Assembly (NCBI GenBank): GCA_031628995.1
Contig: JAVLUO010000001.1
Coordinates: forward strand, 248,001 to 312,000
Source of the DNA: Bacillota bacterium LX-D
GTDB lineage: Bacteria > Bacillota > DUOV01 > Zhaonellaceae
Length of the DNA stretch: 64,000 nucleotides
Direction: 5' to 3'
Part shown: in pieces, positions 34,262 through 42,893 of the stretch
Numbering within the stretch: position 1 is the first letter of the stretch
Layout of the letters: each line of letters opens with the position of its first letter
Program-made: the position numbers and the translations under genes
The notes under the pieces: model-generated
Told to the model about the DNA's origin: nothing
The model's database searches: none
The model's input: the letters and a program-made list of their open reading frames with translations, nothing else

Positions 34262-36176
34262 AACCAGTTCCTTTATCATCATCAGCAGGAACAAACACAT
34301 AATAAGATTCTTTTTTTCTATGTCTTAAATTGCTTTTAGGTGTCCGTACTTTTTTAGTTTTAAATCCAGTGATTTTCTTAACTTCAGCAGTAAACTTTTG
34401 TTGTTGAAATTCATATTCATAATTGTTTATCGAACACCAAGTTTTAAATTGCAAAAATATATGTTCTGTAGATTCATTTAGTAATTCTTCATGTTCAACT
34501 TCTTCTAAGTATGCTAAAACAGGATTATTTAATTTTTGATAATCATTTCCAGCTTTTTCAATAGCTTTTGATGAAGTAAATTCACCATTGTTTTTCAATA
34601 CTCTTTTCAAGCCATTTATTGCAAGCTTCAAAAGATACTCCAAATTTTCTGAACTCAAAATCTTGCTTTTAAAATGAACATCTTTTTCAAATTTGTTATT
34701 CAGTGGAATCAGAATTAACCTTCTATTCAGTCCATGGCTTGTGTCATGAATCACAGGGGTTGTATTTGAACTAAATATCATTTTTGCATAACTTTTCATT
34801 TCAAACGGATTCTGACCTTTTCTTTCAACATTGACTTTATTTCCTGAAGCTAATTTCTTTATGAAGCTGCTATTCTTAATATCATTAGAACTAATATCAT
34901 CACCTATGTTTGCAAGCTTCCCAAACAATTCAGCAGTTTTGAATGTCTTGTCCAAGTCTTTTAATTCCACAGAACAAATATTTTCTTCACCAAGCATAGC
35001 AATTATTAAATCAAGCAATGTAGATTTTCCATTTGAACCTTCACCAACTAAGATAAAAAATGCATCAAAATCACTTGACCTATATAGGGTTGTTCCAATC
35101 ATTTCTTCAATTACTGCCCTTATGGTAATATCACCACAAGCTAAATCATCAAGAAATTTATCTATTAAACTTGATTCTGCTGCTGGATTGTATGCTGTAG
35201 GAATTTTATTTTTTGAAATATATCCTGGTGTAAATTCTTCAAGTTCATCCGTATCTATGTTATATAGTCCGTTTTTTACTGGTATTTTGTTGATATTGCT
35301 TAATTTTACATCTTCACAAACCGCTTCAAGGTATGACAATGTTTCATTCCTATGGTTTTTGGTAATTGTTGGTATATGCTTAATCATAGCTGCAAATATC
35401 AGTTTAATTTTGTCAACATAAATGCCTTCAGAATAAATGTGAAGATTATTATTGATTGAAACAATATGTTCTTCTCGCATCAAATAATCACCAAATACAT
35501 TATGCATGAATTTATTCTTTTGATAGAAAACTGGTTTCTGAAAAGCATCATCCCTTAATATAGTTTCAAGTTCTGAATCTGACAGAGGTTCTTTTAGGAT
35601 ATACTTATTTATTATTCTGATGGTTTCCCTGCATTCTTCAACAGTGAAGCCCTCACCCTGAAGCGGAAGTTCATAATTAAATAAGGCTTGGTTTCTACCA
35701 TCCCCAGCTTCCATGTCAAGAAATTCAGCTTTATATTTTATTGGGAACAGCCATCTTGGAAGCATATCCAGTTCTTCAGGGGTTCTTAAAACATCCCTAA
35801 ATTGACCGTCTGTTTTAATAACAGAATATGAACTCTTTAATCCAAGTTTTATATCAACAGTTAAGCCAATTGCTGTTTGGGTTTTAGTTTTATTTGTTTT
35901 TATGCCACTATTTTTAAAATAGAAGTGCTTACCCCTGCCAGTTTTTATAACCACACAATTAAGATTTAAGTCATTAACAATTCTGAATAAAATTTCACTT
36001 TGTTCCGAATCGTCTATGTCAACCAATACAATGTCATTTTTTAAAACACCAGCAAATTCAGGATAATCTTTTACCTGTTCAAAGGTTGCTTTATTGGTTC
36101 TATCCTTGAATTTTTCAGTGCATTTTTTGTTTTTGGTAATTACATAATCCTGGAAAAGTTCTTCATATATATTCAA
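34260..36176 (-). CDS. Primase-helicase (prim-pol-like N-terminus, D5-type SF3 helicase)
   Basis: Replication initiator of the element. The 638-residue protein has an N-terminal primase/polymerase-like domain with the acidic VLVDIDDSEQ motif (about 50-59) and the KTGRGKHFYF strand. A middle D5_N-like region is followed by a superfamily 3 helicase with Walker A GEGSNGKST (about 379-387), an SSNDIKNSSFIKKLASGN motif and the sensor MIFSSNT. Such proteins unwind and prime at their own origin. The iteron block directly follows its stop codon. Confidence 0.88.
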   Translation of the reverse strand: MNIYEELFQDYVITKNKKCTEKFKDRTNKATFEQVKDYPEFAGVLKNDIVLVDIDDSEQSEILFRIVNDLNLNCVVIKTGRGKHFYFKNSGIKTNKTKTQTAIGLTVDIKLGLKSSYSVIKTDGQFRDVLRTPEELDMLPRWLFPIKYKAEFLDMEAGDGRNQALFNYELPLQGEGFTVEECRETIRIINKYILKEPLSDSELETILRDDAFQKPVFYQKNKFMHNVFGDYLMREEHIVSINNNLHIYSEGIYVDKIKLIFAAMIKHIPTITKNHRNETLSYLEAVCEDVKLSNINKIPVKNGLYNIDTDELEEFTPGYISKNKIPTAYNPAAESSLIDKFLDDLACGDITIRAVIEEMIGTTLYRSSDFDAFFILVGEGSNGKSTLLDLIIAMLGEENICSVELKDLDKTFKTAELFGKLANIGDDISSNDIKNSSFIKKLASGNKVNVERKGQNPFEMKSYAKMIFSSNTTPVIHDTSHGLNRRLILIPLNNKFEKDVHFKSKILSSENLEYLLKLAINGLKRVLKNNGEFTSSKAIEKAGNDYQKLNNPVLAYLEEVEHEELLNESTEHIFLQFKTWCSINNYEYEFQQQKFTAEVKKITGFKTKKVRTPKSNLRHRKKESYYVFVPADDDKGTG

Positions 36177-36212
36177 GCATTATCACCTGCCTTTCCGAAG
36201 TTGATTTCCATA

Positions 36213-36407
36213 TTATAAAGCCACTTTCTCATAAAAATAGCGGGAACTTACCTTACCAGCCACAGTAATTTTTCCTTGCTGTTTCAGTTCCTCATTTAAT
36301 TGCTTTACAATACGGTAGCCAGTTGTTAAAGAAACACCAAGCATTTCTGCAACTTCAGAAGCAGTTATAAATTTAGGTTCTTGCTTAATAACTTGATTAT
36401 TTGCCAT
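36213..36407 (-). CDS. Small HTH DNA-binding protein
   Basis: A 64-residue protein with an HTH (FITASEVAEMLGVSLTTGYRIVK), similar to AlpA/excisionase-type regulators. ATG 36407 follows AAAGGATGATG; the frame extends to 36437. It lies between the Cro-like gene and the primase, where it could control early genes or excision. Confidence 0.7.
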   Translation of the reverse strand: MANNQVIKQEPKFITASEVAEMLGVSLTTGYRIVKQLNEELKQQGKITVAGKVSSRYFYEKVAL

Positions 36408-36426
36408 AGTTAACATCATCCTTTCT

Positions 36427-36624
36427 TTATTCTTCATTGAAAAACAATTCCTGAACTGTGCAATTTAATGTTCTTGCTATCTTTTCCATCAAAGCTTTAC
36501 TTGGGTTTTTAGATTTTCCAGTTTCAAGCTGTGATAAATACTTATTGGTAATACCTACCATTTTAGCAAGTTCAACTTGCGTTAAGTTTTGTTTAATTCT
36601 TGCAATTTTTAAATTATGGCTCAC
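36427..36624 (-). CDS. XRE-family HTH regulator (Cro-like)
   Basis: A 65-residue single-domain HTH_3 protein: NLKIARIKQNLTQVELAKMV, GITNKYLSQLETGKS, ALMEKIARTLNCTVQELFF. It is divergent from the larger repressor gene across the operator region, the layout of a lysogeny switch. GTG 36624 (MSHNLKIA) is chosen because ATGGAGGTGAAAAAA gives a GGAGGTGA site just ahead; the frame extends to 36651. Confidence 0.82.
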   Translation of the reverse strand: MSHNLKIARIKQNLTQVELAKMVGITNKYLSQLETGKSKNPSKALMEKIARTLNCTVQELFFNEE

Positions 36625-36645
36625 TTTTTTCACCTCCATAAAATA

Positions 36646-36767
36646 TACCATTCGTAATGGAATTTTTTCTTATACTCCCATTATAATGGTATGTGTATAA
36701 GCTGTCAATATTGTAATGGTATTTTTCTAAAAAATATCTTTACTTTTTTCACTGACAATGGTATTAT
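36646..36767. promoter_or_regulatory. Switch region with repeated ATGGTA/TACCAT operators
   Basis: Four related sites lie between the divergent regulators: TACCATTCGTAATGGA (36646-36661), CCCATTATAATGGT (36677-36690), TTGTAATGGTAT (36711-36722) and ACAATGGTATTAT (36755-36767). The first two are near-palindromes, the last two half-sites. This is the expected arrangement for competitive repressor and Cro binding. Confidence 0.7.
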
Positions 36768-36784
36768 CATGATGAGGTGATAAA

Positions 36785-37303
36785 ATGTTATTAAAAGAAA
36801 ATCTAAAACGGATTAGAAAAGCAAAGAAAATTAGCCAGCAAGAATTGGCAGAATTAAGCGGATTAAGTTTTAGCATGGTTAGTAAACTTGAAAGTGGTGA
36901 ACAATCGAATCCAACATTGGAAACTATTGAAAAGATTTCTTTTGCTTTAGGTGTAAAACCATCAGATTTAATTGGGATGGGAAGATATTTTGATATTAAA
37001 TATAATCCCGATGGTAAGCTTGCAAAAGAAAATGAAAAATGGGACTGTTTTATAAAGTATTTGGAATCTATTGGCTATACTGTTGAAATTGAACCTGAAG
37101 TTCTTGAATGGCATTATGAAGATGTTGTTGAAGAAGGGAAGGTTGTTGGAAAAGCACAAATTGCAGATAAAGAAACATATACAGCAACAATTACGAAAGA
37201 AAAAACATCAATAATCTTTACTGAAGCAGAATTTGAAGAATTTAGAAATACAATTGAAAAATCAGTGGAATTTGAAATTTATAAAGCCAACCAAAATAAA
37301 TAA
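36785..37303 (+). CDS. CI-like repressor with an XRE HTH and no peptidase domain
   Basis: A 172-residue protein. Residues 1-65 form an HTH_3 domain (NLKRIRKAKKISQQELAELS, GLSFSMVSKLESGEQSNPTL). The C-terminal 100 residues (YLESIGYTVEIEPEVLEWHY..., FTEAEFEEFRNTIEKSVEFE) are not recognised and lack the Ser/Lys peptidase motif of LexA-like repressors. Induction by RecA-stimulated self-cleavage is therefore unlikely; relief by an antirepressor, as for satellite Stl proteins, is a reasonable inference. GATGAGGTGATAAA precedes ATG 36785. Confidence 0.8.
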   Translation: MLLKENLKRIRKAKKISQQELAELSGLSFSMVSKLESGEQSNPTLETIEKISFALGVKPSDLIGMGRYFDIKYNPDGKLAKENEKWDCFIKYLESIGYTVEIEPEVLEWHYEDVVEEGKVVGKAQIADKETYTATITKEKTSIIFTEAEFEEFRNTIEKSVEFEIYKANQNK

Positions 37304-37339
37304 AAAATCGCCTGGTGCTGCTAACACCAAACGATTTTT
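37302..37339 (+). terminator. Terminator after the repressor gene
   Basis: AAAAATCG-CC-TGGTG pairs with CACCAAACGATTTTT, directly after the repressor stop, ending in a T-run. Confidence 0.75.
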
Positions 37340-37357
37340 CGTTGATACTCTATAAAC

Positions 37358-37414
37358 CCAAAGGGTTTGATATAGTACCTATATAGGCAATTGTATTATA
37401 TCAAATTCCTTTGG
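37358..37414. repeat. 17-18-bp imperfect inverted repeat ahead of the integrase gene
   Basis: CCAAAGGGTTTGATATA (37358-37374) and TATATCAAATTCCTTTGG (37397-37414) pair with one bulge. Located 53 bases before the integrase start; it could form a leader hairpin or a protein-binding site for control of integrase. Confidence 0.55.
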
Positions 37415-37466
37415 ATATATAAAGGGTCTATTTTTTATACCCTTTTTCAAAGAAAGGAATGATATA

Positions 37467-38561
37467 ATGCCTGTTTACAAAGATGAAAAACGTGGTACTT
37501 GGTACTGCAAATTCAATTACAAGGATTGGACTGGTGCGAATAAACAAAAAATGCAACGTGGTTTTAAAACCCAAAAGGAAGCCAAGGCTTTTGAAAGGGA
37601 ATTTCTAAATAAAGCCCATGCTTCTTGTGACATGACATTTGGCAGCTTGGTTGAACTGTATATGGAAGATTGTCAAAGCAGATTGAAGCCAACTACATTG
37701 GAAAATAAAAAGTATGTGATTGATTTAAAGGTATTGCCATTCTTTAAGGATATGCCGATTAACACCATTACCCCAACAACCGTTAGAAAATGGCAAAACG
37801 AATTGATTTCCCATGAAAATAATTATAGTCAAACATATCTGAAAACAGTAAATAACCAGCTTTCAGCAATATTTAATTTTGCAATGAAATATTACAAGCT
37901 TCCTTCAAATCCTGCCAGGATATGTGGAAGTATGGGGAAGAAAAATGCTGATTCAATGAAGTTTTGGACTGTGGAAGAATTCAATAAATTTATTGCTGCT
38001 GTGGAAGATAAGCCAGTTTCAAAGGTTGCGTTTGAACTGTTGTTTTGGACTGGTATGCGGTCAGGTGAATTATTGGCACTGACATTAAATGATTTCGATT
38101 TTGAAGCCTTAACAGTTAGCATAAATAAAAACTATGCAAGGATGGGTGACCAGGATTTAATACTTGAACCTAAAACACCCAAAAGCAAAAGGGTTGTTAC
38201 AATACCACCTTTCTTGGCTGAAATGGTTCAGGAATATGCATCAAAACTTTATGATTATGAACCTGATGAAAGGTTGTTTCAGGTAACAAAGTCTTACCTT
38301 CATCATGAAATGAAAAGGGGTTGTAAGACTTCAAAAGTAAAGAAGATTAGAATTCATGACTTGCGACATTCCCACGCTTCATTGTTGATTGAAATGGTTT
38401 TTTCACCGCTGCTTATTTCGGAAAGGCTTGGACATGAAAATATTGAAACTACCTTACAAACTTATTCCCATCTTTATCCGAATAAACATAGCGAAGTGGC
38501 TAATAAGCTTCAGGAATTGAATGATAAAAACCAGCCTGAAAATGATGAAAATATAAAGTAG
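37467..38561 (+). CDS. int: Tyrosine-recombinase integrase of the element
   Basis: A 364-residue integrase of the Tn916/phage type. The N-terminal arm-binding domain (KDEKRGTWYCKFNY...) is followed by a SAM-like core-binding domain (about 55-150). The catalytic domain has Arg198 (TGMRSGE), a lysine in the PKTPKSKRV hairpin, His297 and Arg300 (HDLRHSH), His323 (LGHENIE) and Tyr333. It is intact, 67 bases from the right attachment site, and read toward it. GAAAGGAATGATATA precedes ATG 37467. Confidence 0.96.
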   Translation: MPVYKDEKRGTWYCKFNYKDWTGANKQKMQRGFKTQKEAKAFEREFLNKAHASCDMTFGSLVELYMEDCQSRLKPTTLENKKYVIDLKVLPFFKDMPINTITPTTVRKWQNELISHENNYSQTYLKTVNNQLSAIFNFAMKYYKLPSNPARICGSMGKKNADSMKFWTVEEFNKFIAAVEDKPVSKVAFELLFWTGMRSGELLALTLNDFDFEALTVSINKNYARMGDQDLILEPKTPKSKRVVTIPPFLAEMVQEYASKLYDYEPDERLFQVTKSYLHHEMKRGCKTSKVKKIRIHDLRHSHASLLIEMVFSPLLISERLGHENIETTLQTYSHLYPNKHSEVANKLQELNDKNQPENDENIK

Positions 38562-38592
38562 TACGATATTAGTACGGTAAGCAAAATATTAA

Positions 38593-38627
38593 ACCCCTAA
38601 ACCCTTATAAATAAAGGATTTAGGGGT
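38593..38627 (-). terminator. Element-borne terminator now serving guaA
   Basis: ACCCCTAAACCCTT (38593-38606) pairs with AAGGATTTAGGGGT (38614-38627) with one mismatch and is followed on the minus strand by a T-rich stretch. It lies within the element just inside the right attachment site, replacing the displaced original at 23966-24013. Confidence 0.7.
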
Positions 38628-38628
38628 A

Positions 38629-38650
38629 TTTTATTTACTATTCCCACTCT
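38629..38650. repeat. attR: Right attachment site inside the guaA 3' end
   Basis: Identical for 22 bases to 24014-24035; includes the guaA stop codon and final codons (IEWE), so integration leaves the protein unchanged. Confidence 0.92.
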
Positions 38651-40173
38651 ATAGTAGCTGGCGGCTTGGAGGTAATGTCGTAAGCTACACGGTTGACTTT
38701 TGGTACTTCGTTGACTATTCTGGAAGACATTTTTTCCAGTAAGTCATAAGGTAATCTTGCCCAGTCTGCGGTCATGGCATCGTGGCTAGTTACAGCCCGG
38801 ATGATTGCTGTATAAGCGTAAGTTCTTTCGTCGCCCATGACTCCTACGCTGCGTATATCAGGTAGGACGGCAAAGTACTGCCATACTTCCCTGCTTAAAC
38901 CTGCATTTTGAATTTCTTCAGTTACAATTGCATCTACTTCTTTTAGAATAGCTAATTTTTCCGAAGTTACTTCACCTAAAATTCTAATGCCTAAGCCTGG
39001 TCCAGGGAAAGGCTGCCGCCAAACAATTTCCTGAGGTAAGCCTAGTTCTTCCCCTACTGCCCGCACTTCATCTTTAAAGAGGGAACGCAAAGGCTCGATT
39101 AGCTCAAACTGCATATCTTCCGGCAAACCACCTACATTATGGTGACTTTTAATTTTAGCTGCTGTTTCTGTTCCACTTTCGATAACATCGGAATAAAGAG
39201 TGCCTTGCACTAAGAAATCTATTTTCCCCAGTTTTCTAGCCTCTTCTTCAAAGACCCTGATGAATTCAGTGCCAATAATTTTCCGCTTTTGTTCCGGATC
39301 TTCTACACCCGTTAATTTACTTAAAAAACGCTCTTCAGCGTCGACATAATCAAAATTTAAACCAAAACGGCCTTGGAATGTTTCCCGGACTTGCTCCGCT
39401 TCACCTTTACGGAGTAAGCCATGGTTAACAAAAACGCAAGTTAATTGATTGCCAATTGCTTTGTGTACTAAAAGAGCTGCTACTGCAGAATCTACACCGC
39501 CGCTTAATGCACAAAGAACTTTACGTTGACCTACTATAGCTTGAATTTTTGCCACTTCAGCTTCGATAAATGAAAACATATTCCAACTGCCAGTGCATTT
39601 ACAAACATGATACAAAAAGTTTTTTAACATTTCTTGACCGAAAGGAGTATGCTTTACTTCGGGGTGAAACTGTACTCCATATAATTTTTGCTGATCATTG
39701 CCCATAGCTGTTACCGGTGTATTCTCTGTTCGCGCAGATATTTTAAAGCCTGGAGGGGGGGTTTTGATATAATCACCGTGGCTCATCCAGCATTGCTGTT
39801 CTTTGGGCAAAGCTGCCATAATATCATCTTCCAGAACTACTTCCATTTGGGTTTTGCCATATTCCCTATTATCGGCATTTTCTACAACTCCACCTAAATC
39901 GTGGGCCATAAGCTGCATTCCATAGCAAATCCCTAAAATAGGAATGCCACAGTTATAAATTTTGGGATCTATTTTTGGAGCTTCAGGTCCATAAACGCTA
40001 GATGGCCCGCCGGAAAAAATAATACCCTTGGGGTTTTTCGCCAGCAGCTCTTCCAATGGTGTAAAATAAGGTAACATTTCACAGTAAACCTTGGCTTCCC
40101 GAACTCTGCGGGCAATTAGTTGATTATATTGCCCGCCAAAATCTAAAACAATAACTAATTCTTCTTTCGCCAT
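38638..40173 (-). CDS. guaA: GMP synthase (glutamine-hydrolysing)
   Basis: Converts XMP to GMP using glutamine and ATP. The 511-residue protein has a class I glutamine amidotransferase domain (catalytic Cys in GICYGMQ, His in QFHPEVKHT), the ATP-pyrophosphatase PP-loop ALSGGVDS, and a C-terminal dimerisation domain ending TIEWE. I place the start at ATG 40173 because GGGGGGATTTATAATA precedes it; the frame runs further to 40227 without a site. The 3' end is the integration site of the element. It follows hpt in a guanine-nucleotide pair. Confidence 0.96.
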   Translation of the reverse strand: MAKEELVIVLDFGGQYNQLIARRVREAKVYCEMLPYFTPLEELLAKNPKGIIFSGGPSSVYGPEAPKIDPKIYNCGIPILGICYGMQLMAHDLGGVVENADNREYGKTQMEVVLEDDIMAALPKEQQCWMSHGDYIKTPPPGFKISARTENTPVTAMGNDQQKLYGVQFHPEVKHTPFGQEMLKNFLYHVCKCTGSWNMFSFIEAEVAKIQAIVGQRKVLCALSGGVDSAVAALLVHKAIGNQLTCVFVNHGLLRKGEAEQVRETFQGRFGLNFDYVDAEERFLSKLTGVEDPEQKRKIIGTEFIRVFEEEARKLGKIDFLVQGTLYSDVIESGTETAAKIKSHHNVGGLPEDMQFELIEPLRSLFKDEVRAVGEELGLPQEIVWRQPFPGPGLGIRILGEVTSEKLAILKEVDAIVTEEIQNAGLSREVWQYFAVLPDIRSVGVMGDERTYAYTAIIRAVTSHDAMTADWARLPYDLLEKMSSRIVNEVPKVNRVAYDITSKPPATIEWE

Positions 40174-40193
40174 TATTATAAATCCCCCCTGAT

Positions 40194-40745
40194 TTACTTT
40201 TCGTATATTTCCGGTTTTAAAACACATACCTCAGGGAGATTACGGTACTTTTCAGCATAATCTAAGCCATAACCTACCACAAAAGCATCAGGAATAATAA
40301 AACCATTATAGTCAACTTTTAATTCTACTTTACGGCGTTCCGGTTTATCCAGCAATGTGCAGATTTTAAGGCTGGCTGGCTTCCTAGAGTCCAGATTCTC
40401 CATTAAATATTTTAAGGTTAATCCAGAGTCTATAATATCCTCAACAATTAAGACGTGTTTACCTTTTAAATTTGTTTCTAAGTCCTTTAAAATCATTACT
40501 GCCCCAGATGTCTTTGTATCATCGCCATAACTAGATACAGCCATAAAATCAATTGCTAAAGGAATATCTATAGCTTTGATTAAATCGGCCATAAAACAAA
40601 CTGCGCCTTTTAGGATACAAACTACTAGCAATTCTTTGCCTTGGTAATCAGCAGCAATTTGCTTGCCTAATTCTTGTACTTTTGCCGCAATTTCATCTTT
40701 GGTAAGTAAAACTCCTTTTACATCATTCATTAAAGATTCGGACAC
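40194..40745 (-). CDS. hpt: Hypoxanthine (guanine) phosphoribosyltransferase
   Basis: Salvages hypoxanthine and guanine with PRPP. The 183-residue protein has the PRPP-binding motif [17 protein letters not shown], an early [13 protein letters not shown] strand, the flexible-loop region [11 protein letters not shown], and [19 protein letters not shown] near the end. GTG 40745 follows GGGGGTATTATA. Lies upstream of guaA in the same direction. Confidence 0.95.
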   Translation of the reverse strand: MSESLMNDVKGVLLTKDEIAAKVQELGKQIAADYQGKELLVVCILKGAVCFMADLIKAIDIPLAIDFMAVSSYGDDTKTSGAVMILKDLETNLKGKHVLIVEDIIDSGLTLKYLMENLDSRKPASLKICTLLDKPERRKVELKVDYNGFIIPDAFVVGYGLDYAEKYRNLPEVCVLKPEIYEK

Positions 40746-40810
40746 TATAATACCCCCAAGCTAGCTTTTATCTAAATTATTTTTTGTTTAGAAAAAATAT
40801 TTATACCCAT

Positions 40811-40857
40811 AAAAAAACAGCGAAGCTATATCTTCGTGACATACTTCGCTAATTTTT
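40811..40857 (-). terminator. Terminator of the membrane-anchored protein gene
   Basis: AGCGAAG and CTTCGCT (40819-40825 and 40844-40850) form the stem, with a run of seven T on the minus strand after it. Confidence 0.8.
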
Positions 40858-40938
40858 ACGCTAATTCCTGCTTATTTAATTTTTTTTACGAATGTTTAAT
40901 TATCAAAACAATTTATCGTTCGGGTAATGAATAAATTA

Positions 40939-41631
40939 TTACTTTTCCTGCGGTGGATGCAGTTTGATTTTCGCATTATAATCTTTTAGTTCTACTAGCA
41001 TTGATAATGTATCAGTTGGCTTAGCTTTACTATTGGCTGTTACTTCCGCTTTGACTATTCTCCTGCTGCCTTGTTCGACCCAGATTTTATATTTAAAATT
41101 ATGCCAGAACTTGGCTAAAAACTGATTATATACAGTAGGTGTACATTCAAATACATAATATTTTTTAAATTTCTCCTTAGTTTTCCCTAAATAATTAAGC
41201 TTAATTAACTCTGAAAAATTAAAACTAGAAATAGGGTTAATTTCGGCCAAAAAAGACTCTGTTTCAAAAACAGGATTATCGGGAACTACAATCCATTTTT
41301 CCTGAAGGCCATTTTTTAAATAAGTAACATTATTAATTTGAAAAACTTCTACGTCTTGGTTTTGCATTTTTCCTTTAATATGAAAGTCTTTACTATTTGC
41401 TTTTTCACCTTGAACATCACTTAACTGAACTTGGCGGCCATCTACCTGCAGTTGCAGTTTAACATGAAAACGATAACTATCCGTCTGCAGCGTTTTCTTT
41501 AGAGTTTCTTCTATTAACTGGTTAGGGTCTATCTTTAGAAAATTGTTGTAGTAATAATAGCCTCCCCATGTCACAAAAGCTAGTGCCAGCATCAGTAAAA
41601 TTACCAGCCAAATAATTTTCCAACGTGTCAC
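40939..41631 (-). CDS. Membrane-anchored protein, possibly with a LolA/LppX-like fold
   Basis: A 230-residue protein with a short basic N-terminus and one hydrophobic segment (IIWLVILLMLALAFVTWGG), so it is anchored in the membrane with the rest outside. The external part, starting KIDPNQLIEETLKKTLQTDS, alternates strands in the style of LolA/LppX-type beta-sheet carriers seen in other Firmicutes lipoproteins; this is a weak resemblance. AAGGAG is better spaced for GTG 41631 than for the in-frame GTG at 41637. Appears monocistronic. Confidence 0.6.
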   Translation of the reverse strand: MTRWKIIWLVILLMLALAFVTWGGYYYYNNFLKIDPNQLIEETLKKTLQTDSYRFHVKLQLQVDGRQVQLSDVQGEKANSKDFHIKGKMQNQDVEVFQINNVTYLKNGLQEKWIVVPDNPVFETESFLAEINPISSFNFSELIKLNYLGKTKEKFKKYYVFECTPTVYNQFLAKFWHNFKYKIWVEQGSRRIVKAEVTANSKAKPTDTLSMLVELKDYNAKIKLHPPQEK

Positions 41632-41695
41632 CCGCACCCACTCCTTTTATTACCTCTCCTGCACTATGTTTACGAGTAATGGGTGCAATTTATTA

Positions 41696-42736
41696 CTATT
41701 GTTTACATGAATTATATTGTTCAAGAACTTTTGTTACAGACTGCAAGTTCTCAATAGGTATGTCCTGGCTCAAAATTCCTGCAGCGCTGCTAAAAATAAA
41801 TCCTCCTCCAGAAGCGGCTGCATTTAATATGTTTTTAGCTGCCTCCTGGACTTCGCTAACACTTCCCATTGCAAGTAAACCTAAATCTAGGTTTCCCATT
41901 AAACAGAGCTTATGGCCAAATTCCTTTTTAATAGCTCCAATTTCCATACCTGCTCCTGGTTCTAAAGAATGGAGACCATGAAAGCCTATTTCCACAAGAT
42001 CACCTAAAATTTGATTTAAGTTTCCATCGCTATGCAAAAAAACCGGTATACCTTTTTGACGAAGTTCATTTACAACTTCAAAGTAAACAGGGAAAAATAT
42101 CTTTCTTAGTGCTTCAGGAGAAATTAGAGTACCTCCATTAAAAGCAATATCATCGCCGATTAAAATACCGTCTGCCCCTGCTGCCAAAGACAATTGCACC
42201 TGTTCATATAAATACCGGGCTCTTTCAGCAGCCATTTTTTGAATGATTTTAGTGTTATTAACTGTAGCCATTAAAAATTGATTAAAATCAAGTAAGGAGG
42301 AAACACCTTCAAAAACTCCATCTACTAAGGCGAAAAGAAAAAAGTCTGTCTTTTCCCGCCATTTTGTGATTTTGGTATAGTCACAATCTTTAGCATTTGG
42401 AAATAGGTAATCTTCAGCTAAAGCAAGATCTTTAATGGGAGGTTCATTAAAAACTTTAAGCTCCTTTAGTTTTGTGTACTTACGTCCCCACATATCTTTA
42501 TAAAGAGGTTCTTTACCTGAGAAATCTTCAGTTGCTGGCGGCTCCTTGGGGGAAATAGCTCGCAAGTCGAATTTTAAAGCATTTAAAGCTTGTACTTCTG
42601 CTTTAAAATCCCCTATATCCTCTATATCTGAAACTAATTTTTTAACCAAACCTTGTTCCAACCAAAACTCCCCTCTGGGAACCCGGTCAGGTTCTTGGTG
42701 GGCTATGGCCATCAATACTCTTTCAATATGATTCAT
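41696..42736 (-). CDS. Uroporphyrinogen decarboxylase-family protein (MtaA/CmuA-type methyltransferase)
   Basis: A 346-residue TIM-barrel protein. The family splits into heme-pathway HemE and corrinoid or cobamide methyltransferases. This one lacks the HemE N-terminal signature, and it has the HSDGN motif and MGNLDLG segment seen in the methyltransferase branch, with a GDDIAFNGGTLISPE active-site loop. It probably moves methyl groups between a corrinoid protein and a thiol such as coenzyme M or methionine precursors, but the substrate is not known. GAAAGGTGATAA precedes ATG 42736. No partner corrinoid protein is adjacent. Confidence 0.75.
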   Translation of the reverse strand: MNHIERVLMAIAHQEPDRVPRGEFWLEQGLVKKLVSDIEDIGDFKAEVQALNALKFDLRAISPKEPPATEDFSGKEPLYKDMWGRKYTKLKELKVFNEPPIKDLALAEDYLFPNAKDCDYTKITKWREKTDFFLFALVDGVFEGVSSLLDFNQFLMATVNNTKIIQKMAAERARYLYEQVQLSLAAGADGILIGDDIAFNGGTLISPEALRKIFFPVYFEVVNELRQKGIPVFLHSDGNLNQILGDLVEIGFHGLHSLEPGAGMEIGAIKKEFGHKLCLMGNLDLGLLAMGSVSEVQEAAKNILNAAASGGGFIFSSAAGILSQDIPIENLQSVTKVLEQYNSCKQ

Positions 42737-42825
42737 ATATTTATCACCTTTCAGCTATTCAATAAAGTTACTCCTTCCATAAGATTAATATACTATGCTT
42801 GTGACATCAAGATACAAAAAAACAA

Positions 42826-42865
42826 AAAACCCAGGCAAGGACTATTAATCCATTACCTGGGTTTT
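42826..42865 (-). terminator. Terminator between the YhcN-type gene and the UroD-like gene region
   Basis: AAACCCAGG and CCTGGGTTT frame a hairpin with flanking A and T runs, ahead of the UroD-like gene and after the YhcN-type gene stop. Confidence 0.75.
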
Positions 42866-42893
42866 ACCCGTTACATTCATGTACTATAAAGCT

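Larger units (their letters stand above)
24014..38650. mobile_element. 14.6-kb integrated element in the 3' end of guaA (phage satellite or decayed prophage)
   Basis: Bounded by the 22-bp direct repeat and carrying a tyrosine integrase next to the right boundary. From right to left: integrase, CI-like repressor (both plus strand), then on the minus strand a Cro-like regulator, an HTH protein, primase-helicase, a candidate iteron origin, several small genes, a Mor-like activator, a small-terminase-like protein, three unknown genes, an HTH regulator, a sigma factor, an unknown, tape measure, DUF2577, three unknowns, an excisionase-like protein and a Phd/RelE pair. I see no portal, capsid, large terminase, tail tube, baseplate J, holin or endolysin gene. 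Layout (int, divergent switch, rep, ori, small terminase-like) resembles Gram-positive phage-inducible islands, but that is inference. Confidence 0.9.

Noticed and set aside
32729-36407. AAAGGATGGT as an element-specific ribosome-binding variant
   Set aside because: Several element genes use it, but it also precedes the chromosomal radical SAM gene at 57572, so it is not specific.
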